From: Phragmites australis
Lineage: Eukaryota > Streptophyta > Magnoliopsida > Poales > Poaceae
Assembly (NCBI RefSeq): GCF_958298935.1
Contig: NC_084929.1
Span: 30,507,501-30,571,500, forward strand
DNA length: 64,000 bases
Reading direction: 5' to 3'
Positions 13,042-23,300 of this stretch are shown in pieces. Below the pieces are notes generated by a model. That model saw nothing but the letters and a program-made list of their open reading frames with translations, searched no databases and was not told where the DNA came from. Position numbers and translations under genes: made by a program. Every line of letters starts with the position of its first letter. The stretch's first letter is position 1.

Positions 13042-13165
13042 TTGCATGGGCTTAGGTGATGTGCGTGTTCTAGCAAAGCATGCATGCATATGGGATTAAA
13101 ATATTGCATGGGCTTAGGTGATGTGCGTGTTCTAGCAAAGCATGCTTGCATATGGGATTAAAATA
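13042..13165. repeat. 62-bp tandem duplication in the copia leader
   Basis: Two copies (13042-13103 and 13104-13165) differ at a single base (catgcatgc versus catgcttgc), with eight bases of a third copy following. It lies in the untranslated leader between the primer-binding site and gag. Confidence 0.9.
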
Positions 13166-13844
13166 TTGCATGGTGATTCGGCTGGAGTTTGCATGCGGCT
13201 TTGGATAAAGCCTGGGCGGCCGTGCCTCTTGAGTCCCGTCCGATGGTCACGAGGTTCAAGATCCACTGTGGCTACATGCAGGTGTCAAGGAGCATCGGTT
13301 TAGGAGTTTTATGCTGACAGTAGGAGATCGAGATCGAATCAGTGGAGTCTTTTTTTCTTTCACGTGATGTGTTCGACCGGGAGAAGCTGCTCGATTTGGA
13401 TCATGAATAGACAGGAGACCGAGCTGTTGGATTTTGCCATGTCAGATAGGAAAGCTTCAGTGGCTGGGCAATAGAAGGAGCCGAGGGCTACGACAACAGG
13501 ACAGAACACAGCGAAGAGAAAGAAACAACCGAAGGAGGAGTTCACGGGATTGCGGGAAAATTTCAATTGTGTTGTTCGTGAACCGTTGCTTGTGACGGTT
13601 GACGGTGAATGGCGGGCAGCGATCGAGCGGGTTGGCTTCGTCGTGTGCAAGCGGCGTGGTTGTCGACGGGGCTTGAGAGCGGTGGATCGGTCACAGACGG
13701 TGTACGAGGCGGCGTACGCGTAGTTTGGCGTGTGCGTAGCGGTGCGTCCAGGCGGGGCGCAGGTACAAGCGTGCGGAGGCGTGTTCAGCACACATGAGGT
13801 ACACGTGAGCGGGATTCAGCGGTCTGCAGCAATAGGCAGATGGT

Positions 13845-14979
13845 GTCGATGGAATCCAAATTCGAGGTGATGAGATTTGATGGGATTGGTAACTTCGGGC
13901 TTTAGCAGATAAGAGTCAAGGACTTGCTGGTGCAACAGGAGATCCTGAAGGCTCTTAGCGACAAGAAGCCAGTCATGGTAGATGATGACAAGTGGGAAGA
14001 GATGCAAGCACAAGCGGCAGCGACAATAAGGTTGTGTCTCTCCGATCAGATCATGTACCATATGATGGATGAAACATCACCTAAGAAGATTTGGGATAAA
14101 TTGGATGATCAATTCATGTCCAAGGTATTGACTCGGAAGCTGTATCTGAAGCAAAAATTGTATGGGCTAAAGATGCAGGAGGGGTCGGATTTTGCTGAGC
14201 ACGTAAACATCTTTAATCAAGTTGTCGCTGATCTTGTGAAGGTGGAGGTGACAATTGATGATGAAGACAAGGCGATTATTCTTCTGTGTTCCTTGCCAAG
14301 GTCTTATGAGCACTTGATCACAACACTGACGTATGGCAAAGAGGTAGTCAAAGTAGATGATATTCTTGCGGTGTTGTTTGCTCATGAACAAAGGAGGAAG
14401 AATAATGCCGGTGAGAGTTCATCTGGAGATGCTTTTTTGGTCAAAGGTGATTGAGGCAGTGAGACTGACAAGAAAAAGAAAAAGAAGGGGCCACAATGCT
14501 ATGAATGCAAGGATTGAGGACATGTAAGGAAAGATTGTACAGAACTGAAGAAGGGCGTGACAAATATTGTGGTTTCCAAGAAAGATGACTTGGATAGTGA
14601 TGGTGATCTTCTCGTGCTATCAAGTGAAAAGTCTTGTGGTGAAGCATGGTTGTTAGATTCGGCAAGTTCATATCATGCAACAACAAACAAGGAGTGGTTC
14701 TCTTCATACTCTGAAGGTGATTTTAGTCTTACTCGCTTGGGAGATGACACGGGTTACCGTGTTATGGGAGTCGGCAATATCAAACTGAAAATGTATGGTG
14801 GACAAGAAGTGCTACTTGAGGGTGTGCGGTATGTGCCGGGACTTAGGAAGAATCTAATATCGCTTGGATTTCTGCATGGAGAAGGTTGGCTGTATCAGGC
14901 GATGTCAGATAAGAAGACATTGAATGTGATGCAGGATGGTAAGACTGTGATGATAGGTGAGAAGACAGAAAGTCATTAG
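13845..14979 (+). pseudogene. copia gag-protease pseudogene
   Basis: In one forward frame the product starts near 13845 (MESKFEVMRFDGIGNFG). A stop follows near 13905, then an open stretch of 176 codons (13924-14454) typical of UBN2-type copia gag: MDETSPKKIWDKLDDQF, KLYGLKMQEGSDFAEHV and LLCSLPRSYEHLITTL. After another stop comes a CCHC zinc knuckle (CYECKD, stop, GHVRKDC), in which TGA replaces one residue between the second cysteine and the histidine. From 14557 to 14979 the open frame has the aspartic-protease-like LLDSASSYHATTNKEWF, followed by RYVPGLRKNLISLGFL. The frame stops before any integrase. At least three in-frame stops make it non-functional as written. Confidence 0.85.
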
Positions 14980-15164
14980 TACAAGCTGAAAGGTGAAGTC
15001 ATGGAGGTAGGAGCTGCAAATTTTGTGGAACACGTTCCTGGTGGCAAGGCATCCTTATACGACTATTTAGGATGAGCAGCGGAGATAGACGGCTCAAGTC
15101 TAGGTACATGGAGGTTCACACATGGCGGATTCAAGTTGGCGTGCATATTCGCCAAGGTGGAGCT

Positions 15165-15458
15165 TGTTGGAATATATGTTGAATATGTATACATGGTAGG
15201 TTACAGATAGACTTGAATTATAATTAGGTGGGACTCGGATTAGAGTTGTAGTCGAACTCCTAATTCCGGACCTTTAAATAGAAGGCACCACTGTTGTAAC
15301 CAAAAAGCAAGACTGAAACAGTTGGGAAGGAGCGTTCGTAGTCATGCTCCGAGGATGTAGGCAACTTGGCCAAACCTCGTTAAAAAATATCGTGTCTTGT
15401 GTGTTGATCTTGTGCTTGGCTTGATGATCCTGATGATGCTTCCGGTAAAATCCTAACA
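15165..15458 (+). repeat. 3' LTR of the copia-type element
   Basis: It is 294 bp, starts TGTTGG and ends TCCTAACA, and is followed by CTTTT. A weak purine-rich tract (AAGGTGGAG) immediately precedes it and is the likely polypurine tract. Confidence 0.9.
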
Positions 15459-15463
15459 CTTTT

Positions 15464-16508
15464 TGTGAGGCAACAAGGCTACAAACAAATCAATCATATT
15501 CATCTTTTTCTCCTTGGAATTGATGTGTTTTGTGTTGAGCTGCTGAACCTCGTCAACCCTATCCTTGGCGTGCACTAAGGTTGATGGTGTGCGATATCTT
15601 CGGACCATTGGCATTGTGAAGCCTGCACGAGGAGTGATAATAAGATTTTTGGACAACACAACTGCTGGATCGCTCATGTATTGCCACTTCGACTACATCC
15701 TCGACTTCGACTACTTACTCAACTTTGACTAGGTCCAAGGAGATGCTTCCTCAGTATTGATTAGATCGTCAAGCTCAACTTTATCAACCCAATGACTTCC
15801 ATTTCGGTTTACATCAATAAACAATTATAAATTATACCTTCGAGTCATTCTTATCAATTATGTGTTATAGCCTATTGCTAATGGTAGATTACTTTATATC
15901 AATAAACAATTATAAATTGTACTCCAAATAAAATATGATATTTTAAAATAATGCGCATATTTCCAACACTTCGTGATCTGGCCTAGCTAGCTCTTAGTAT
16001 TGCTAGGACCAAATGGAAAAGACATTTACTGTGTCCGTGCATGGCCATGAACAGTGGCAGATGCATAGTAACAATTTTTCTAGTAGTATTGCCTAGGACC
16101 AAATGCATCATGAACGTTATCTCAACACTGTCATTTCTTCTTTCTCTCTTGTCCATGGCGAAAAAAAAAATGAAGGGCACAGGAGACTTCTATTAGCTGT
16201 AAAACAGTAAGGGGATTCTGGATCCGCACCTAGGCATGTGATCTCTACTCGCCAGGACCAAAATGTTTAGGCCATTCTATTCTTCTCTTGCATTGCTACT
16301 CAACGGACAACTCTATATTACTATGCATTAGTAACAAAATTATGTCAATTTCAAAAGTCGTTATGTGCAGTCATGGTTCAATTAAGTGTGAAGGATAAGG
16401 AATTTCACGCATAAATAACAGTACCTCAATACGTTACATTTGGCTGCACTACAAACCCAGCTACACTGCGATCAATTTTGATGTGCTTTGAGATAGCATT
16501 TTTAACAA
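15464..16508. other. Intergenic DNA, no gene recognised
   Basis: AT-rich sequence without a recognisable gene. A phrase 'atcaataaacaattataaatt' occurs twice, about 85 bp apart, near 15812 and 15898. Short reverse-strand reading frames in 15470-15680 were not identifiable. Confidence 0.4.
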
Positions 16509-16510
16509 TT

Positions 16511-16769
16511 CTAAGGCTATCTCTAACTATATTCCCTTCATTTCGTTTCCTTACCGACTTCCTTTTCCGTTCTTATTCCCTTTATTTCTTTCATCTCTAA
16601 CAGTTTATTTCGAGAGGAATCGTGAAAGTAAAGGAGAGAGAATCCCGTCCTGAAAGGAATTACCTTGAGAATCCATTCGTGACGGAAACCGTTGAAGCAC
16701 TGAAGGAAACGAAAATCCTTTCACGACAGGAATTTAGTTCCCGAAGGGAAGCCGTTGTGAGTGGTCTAA
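16511..16769 (-). mobile_element. MITE, copy 2 of an inverted pair
   Basis: This unit is the reverse-complement relative of 10160-10427 over about 260 bp, with many shared blocks and scattered substitutions. It begins 'ctaaggctatctctaac' and ends 'gtggtctaag'. It sits about 550 bp upstream of the P450 start codon. Confidence 0.7.
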
Positions 16770-17225
16770 GGAAAGCAAGATAAATTTCGATAAACATAAG
16801 CCGGCAAGATTAAGGGAGGATGTGCAATTCAACAGAAAAATTACAAGATGGTCATGTCGATGATTTAACTATTAGCGTATGAATAATACTAGATGTTTAT
16901 GGTTAGATAAAAAAAAGTATGTTAAGCACTTATAAAAAAATATAATTTTTAATATAAATAAAAATTATATATATTTAAATATAGTTAACTATCTTATTAT
17001 TAGAACTAATATAAATAACGATACTTAAACAAGCACCTTACCTTTCGTCTAAACATCCGCTAGTACAGTTATAAAAACTATTTTTTATAAACACCTCCTC
17101 TAAATATCTTATTATTCATACTCAGTACTATCGACCCTGCTGTGAAAAATTTCCGGCGCCACCCCGCGTGCGTGTAGTAGATCTGTGCCTCTCTCTTGCA
17201 ATCAAAAAAAAAATGTATCTTCCAA

Positions 17226-17234
17226 CTATATAAG
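17226..17234 (+). promoter_or_regulatory. Probable TATA box of the P450 gene
   Basis: CTATATAAG lies 82 bases before the favoured start codon at 17316. The leader between them ends in a GA-repeat tract (17283-17305) directly before the first ATG, a common feature of plant 5' leaders. Confidence 0.6.
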
Positions 17235-17315
17235 CTACACCCGCGAGAAAGAGGAGTGAACACACAAAGCACTTGCGGCGGGGAGAGAGAGAGAAAGAGA
17301 GAGAGCATGCTAGCC

Positions 17316-20300
17316 ATGGAGAGCTTCTTGCTCCTCGTGCTGGCAGGGTCATGCGCCCTTGCCGCGGCGGTGCTGCTCTGCATTAGCGCCACCGCGTGGC
17401 TGCAGAGCCCGCGGCGCGTCGCCGACATGTTCCGGCGGCAGGGGATCGACGGCCCGCCGCCGTCGTCGTTCCTGTCGGGAAACCTCCCCGAGATGCAGGC
17501 GAGGGTCGTGGCCGCGGCGGCGGCGGAGGCCGGCGGCCGGGACTTCGAGAAGGACGGCTTCGACGATTACTGCAAGAGGATCTTCCCCTACTTCGACAAA
17601 TGGAGGAAAGCCTACGGTGCGTGCCCGTTAAACCACCTTGCCGCATGTTTAAATTTACTGGCTCCGTTAATTACTTATCTTCACAATCTCGTAATCATCG
17701 TGGCGGCTCTCATGCACATGTAGGTTACTGCCACCTTAGATTTGTGAGTGTTTCTTCTTCTTTTCAGATGATGAGTGGATTGTTTGCATGTAGTATCGCC
17801 ATCACAGGGCATGCCTGGAAATAGAAATTTCGTAGAAATTTTACTGGAGTTTCATAATTTTTCATTTGTTTCACAGAAACCTGGGGAAAAAATTATTCTA
17901 AAATCCCAAACAGACCTGCAGAGTACTGATACCATCCCCAGCTACATGATGCATGGATCATGGAAGTTGCACCCTATCAGATTGCCCTAGCAACAAGTTA
18001 ACCAGCAAGTTGCCACGGCTTAAAAGAAGATACTCCGTACTACTGCCACAAGTTAAAATGTTGCTGAAAATTGCTTAAAAAACAAGTGGGCGAAAATAGC
18101 ACCATGTAAAGAGAGGTCTGAGTTGTGAATAAAGTCAACATCACAAAAGCAAACAAATTAGGAGAAGAGAATACACAAACCAATGCAAATTAGTAGAAAA
18201 CTGTGGCTGGCTGTCTGGTTAAGAACTGGCGCAGTCAACTACTGTATGTCCAGGTTCCTGGATCATGATTCATGAAGCCTTGGAATGATTAATTAATTAG
18301 TTACTCCAGTTAATTAGTTGGAGTAATTAATTATCTAATCAAGGAGTAATTGCAGACAACACACAACCGCCTAGCTAGAAGTAGGCTATAGCTGCGGATA
18401 AAAGATGAGCGACGGCCATGTGGTCAAACTGTCCTGGATGTATGCCCGGCCGACCAGTGCACATACATGCACGTATTGATTACTGGGGTGAAATCGGGAT
18501 GCCCGTGCTTTTCGGGACCGTTTGACCTGTGGGCTACGCATGGACTCGCTGGTCCATTGTTCATGGGCGAGCTAGCTGGTTAGATCTTTCATACCTCGTG
18601 TGGAGAAAATTATTGGGAGCAGACAGTCACCCCTGTCGAAAGAGCTAGCTAGTGCACCAGCAGCCAAGATCCAATCCGACGAGGAAATTAAGGGGAGTTT
18701 GTGTTGATTAATCTCCCTTAATTTTGATTTTTAGCTTCAGTTTTTTTGGAAGAGAGCTAACATCTGTTGTTTGCTCCTAGAAAACTAACTAAAATGCCAG
18801 GGCAAGAGATGTATAGAATACTAGCTCATGTCTTGTTGACTTTTCTCCTTTTCTTTTTCCATCTTGCCGACCAAACAATGTTAATCAGGTAGTAATATCC
18901 TATGCAAATCGGTCGGAATGAAAGACATCAGACTCATTATATATATTTGTAAAGAGAACTATAGGCTTATCTAAATTATATCGAGTGGAAACATACCGCC
19001 CAAGTCTAAGAAAACAAAGTACTGATACTATAGCACTTGATTAGACCGCCCCAACAGTACTATGCATGCATCTTAGCCAGCAAATGAGCAGTGACTATCA
19101 TACTACTTATATAGTACAAGTGTACCACTAATCAGGTAATAATCGGGGTAGCGATCATTAATTTGACCTAATTAGATTATAGCCAGCTAATCAGGCAGGC
19201 TTTCCGGAACGGGCATGTTGCCATTAGCTGTCCAGGCACACCACACCTAGCAGGCCTCACCGGCCGAACCCTCTCGATGTCGCCGACATGCTAGCTTATC
19301 CATTGTCAAAGAGATCGAATCCATTTTGTAGCACGCCTGCTAGTGTTTGCCCTCAGATGGAAACATGGCGTGGCTAGGAGAAATACAACTTGTATAATCT
19401 GTTTCGATTGTTCATAATCATCTATCTATTTATCTTATTATATAACTTATAATTTTTTTATATATCCATCCAAAACAAATCTTACGTAAATAAACAGTCT
19501 TGACAAATCACCTTATGTCCTAATGGAATTTTCTCCTCTAGCTAGCTATGTAGTAGTATCACACAATACGATCAATATATATGCATCGTATCTGATGTAA
19601 TTATATAACAACATATGTATATCTAGTGGTATTCCTCTCGTTTCTCTTTTCTTTTCTTTTTTCATTTTGAGATGGGTATTATTCCTCTAGTTTCAGTCGG
19701 GTACCAATTTGAAGAAGAGAACTAGGATAAGTACTACTATATTCGCTGATGTAGCTTGTTTTTCTGGGTCGATTGATTGGTTAGAATTCAAGTCCAACTA
19801 GCTATGTGGTCTTGGAAACTCGGTGAATATGCATGCATTCTACTTCAACTTGTGATAGATGGCCCCCTCCCAACCCATATATATGCGTGTATCTGAAAAC
19901 TTGCTTACCTCTTACATCATGCATGCATGGTGCTAGCTATCTAGGATGCTTGATTTCTTCTTCCTTTTTAATTATGAAATTATATTATTGCTATTCTCGA
20001 ATTATAACATAAGATTGATGTGGACCAGAGCATTCTATAAAGTGGTGTGCGTAGGAAATGACAGCATTGTAGTACCCAGATTTAGTTTCATATATATTAT
20101 TTGTTTTGCTTGGTTCTCCCATAATCTAAGCAAAGGCCGGTTTGACCAACATATATAAGCACATACTCCATCTATCCTTGAAGTCAGTCTTAAACTAATT
20201 AATAAACTGTCGCATATTTAAATAATATTACAGCACTCCATCTATCCTTCCTCATCTTCCTTCTTTCTCAAGACATCAAATAAGTTTAAGATCAATATCC

Positions 20301-23300
20301 TATCAATCATCCAATTGACTTGTCTGGTTATATGACCAGGTAAAAAAAACAACCAATTTTATATGAAACAGCTCACCAGCTGATTTCCAGCCGGGTTCAA
20401 ATAATTCAACATAGGCACCCTACTGCGTAGCATTGACTAGGTTATTATTCCAGACCTCTAGAGTTCATCGCTAGCAACAGATGAACGTATCATGCACACT
20501 TCACAGTCCATGTACTACTGCACAGGGCGGACTCAGGAGAGGCCATGATATCTTCCCTCAAATTTTTTGTTTTTCAGTAGACTTCAATAGACCTAAATCT
20601 TTTCTTTTTAATTAAAGTTGGAAATGCCCGGTCACTCGTATATCCCCACCCAATTTTTAGGTTGGATCCCTGCTACTGCACCAGCCATGAAAGCGTCCAT
20701 CTATGTCCTACGAGGACTACATGGAGATGCGTGGCTACGAACCCTAACGCCAGAAGCATAGGTTGATCTCATCTCGTCGTAGATATGGAATGCAGATCTC
20801 ATGTGTCGCAAGCAGCTTGCGTTTCGACGATAGTGTGGATCGTGGAACAGCACGGTGCAGATCGAACACCTCCTTTATTCGTCTGATAATTAGCTTGCCT
20901 TTGCGCGATAGGTTGAACATGTGTTGCCTATCTAGTTGGCCAAGAGCGTTGTGCTTATCTGTACTGTACTGCAATGTCTCTGCATATGCATGATCACGAT
21001 TAGAGCTGGGACTTTGGGCCATATTTTTTGGGCCGGCCCGAGCCCAGCACGGCCCGGTGAAGCTTAAGCCCGACCCGACCCGAGCACTGATGGGCCGGGT
21101 CAGCCCGGCCCGATTTATGGGCCGGGCCGGGTCTTGATATGGGGCCCAATGGGCGGTCTGGCCCGGTAAAAAATGGGTTCACGACCTCACATGCGGTGGA
21201 ATGTGGTGGTACTGGGCCCGTGCCAGCCCGGCCCGATAAGGCTCATCGTGCATTCGGGCCGGGTTTGGGTCTAGCTGAAGGAGGATTGGGCCAGCCCGAC
21301 CCGACCCGAATAGTTTATCGGGCCATCCAAGCACGGCCCGAAAAGCCCGAAGCCCGAATGGGTCGGGTCGGGCCGGCCCGACCCGGCCCAAGTCCCACCT
21401 CTAATCACGATACAGATAGATAGTGACATAGCTGAAAAAGTAAAAACACATGCACTTATAGTTAGATGCATTATGCATGCATGGACTGATTGGCTAAGGG
21501 CTGAGAGCCTATTCATATAACTTTCTGTTGGTTGGTAATAGTTCAATTTGTATAAGAACCAGAAGAAATTCCCACGTTCCTCATTCTTTGACACTTGAAA
21601 TTGTCTTTGTAAGAAATACTCCATTGTATATATTTTTCACTGATCATCGAACCTTCTGATGAGTTCAACTCCTTCTGTCCCGAGTCAAAATACTCTGGTG
21701 TGCATCTTTTTCATCAACGTCCGACTATCCGGTAGCTTCTTCAGTTCTACTCTTCTCTGCAGATAAATCTCTGGTGCTACACTTTATTGAGCATCGGACT
21801 ATCCGGTGAAGTCTTCAGCATTCTCTCCCCCTTTATCAGAGATGCTCCTATAAGTTCAACACACATAGTATCGAATCATCTAGTGAGAGTAATTCTCTTG
21901 AGACTTTTCCAATTCAATCAATCTTTGTCCTGACTGCGGTGACTTCTTTATATATTGCATCCATAAGGTCTACTAAAGCATATACTTGATAAACATGTTA
22001 GTTCTAATGACTATGTTATCATTAATCACTAAAATCACAATCATAGCCTAATAAGATCATTTTCGCTACAACTCCTCCTCAAGAAGCTTCTTCTCGATAT
22101 TCTCAAGCCAACTAGTGACTTGAGCATGCATATTTCTAAGCTTAGCAAGTTAAGCTATGACAATCAAACAGCTATTATACTTCTCAACATCCGATCTAGA
22201 TCTAAGCAATGCAAGTTCAAAAGACAGACTCATATTTAGGCATAAGCTCCTCCAACTCACGCACAACTCTCTTAAGTAACATATCCTGCCTAATGAGAGA
22301 ATCATTCAAGGTATCGAGTTGGATGGAAAGCTGGTCATAGGAAGGTAATACCTTGGAGGGATCAAGCTCGGGGTTGCTGTCATTATTGTCATCCGCCATG
22401 AAGTAGAGATCGGTAAAGTCTTTGGTCTTTTTCTTGTTCTTCATTTGCGTTTCCTCCTCCTCTGAGCTCTTCTTCTCACTAGAAGAGGTGTTAACATCGC
22501 TGAGAGCCGCAACGAATGCCCTAGAAATTGTCTTAGCTGCCTTCTTGGTCATCTTGTTGTGGTTCTTGAAGAAGAGGTTCTTGTTCTTCTTCTTATATTT
22601 GTTGTAGTCGTGGTCACTATCCTCCCTCTTCTTGAGCTTAGGACAATCCATCTTGAAGTGGGTGATGTCACCACACTCAAAGCAGGTTCGATAGTCACCC
22701 CTCCTCCAATCTTGGCGGTTGTTGTAGAAGCGGATGAACTTTTTCACAATAAGGGCAAGATTCTCATTATCTGCTCCTCTGTGATAGAAACAAGGGATGA
22801 CAAAGCAAATCCGCTAGATAAAGTGTTAACATAAGAAATATCACTTATAGACTGGTTGCCACTGCTAGGTTTGAAAACTAATGCCATGTTATAAGACATA
22901 GGGTTTTCGAGATCAATTCGAGCCGCCTTGACTATCCGATGGACTTAAGCTTGGTGCAGAGTTCATCACAAATTAACATGTCGTAACTTGGTAACTCTGT
23001 AATGCTCGAGATCTTCACTTCTCATATGCTACGATGAGAACATAGAGAAGCTTGATTGCTCTCTCATAGTCAGAGTAGCGCAAAACACCAGTGAATCTAA
23101 GGTTGCTCACAATTCCTTCAAAACAAGCAAATATAGTATCCAAGATTCATCATACCCTTACATAAACATTTGATATTCTTGGTTGTATGTGATTTGGCGT
23201 CTGACCTTAATCTGATTAGTGATGAAAAACACTCAGAGTAGTCCATATCTTTCAGGCAGTATGAAGGTGCTAGACTCTGTCAAACTCATTTCGATTCAGG

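Larger units (their letters stand above)
12054..15458 (+). mobile_element. Ty1/copia-type element with gag-protease only, TSD CTTTT
   Basis: The 5' LTR (12054-12347) and 3' LTR (15165-15458) are each 294 bp and are flanked by CTTTT at 12049-12053 and 15459-15463. The LTRs begin TGTTGGAATAT; the 3' copy ends TCCTAACA and the 5' copy ends TCCTAATA. A primer-binding site (TGGTATCAAAGCC, matching the end of initiator tRNA-Met) starts at 12350. A TATA-like 'tttaaatag' lies in each LTR. By hand I count about 36 differences between the LTRs, mostly transitions, so the insertion is old. The interior is a 1.5-kb non-coding leader followed by gag and a protease start. Integrase and reverse transcriptase are absent, so it must have depended on another element. 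Confidence 0.9.

Noticed and set aside
12355..13151. 244-codon reverse frame and overlapping forward frames in the copia leader
   Set aside because: They lie in the untranslated leader of a retrotransposon, overlap in several frames, include the 62-bp tandem repeat and match no known protein.
17307..17315. First ATG of the P450 as the start
   Set aside because: Possible (it would add three residues), but it directly follows a GA repeat and has poorer context than the ATG at 17316.
21139..21624. Forward and reverse frames of 70-117 codons in P450 intron 1
   Set aside because: They are made of the GGGCC-rich hAT-type MITE and its flank; repetitive Gly/Pro/Arg output, no homology.
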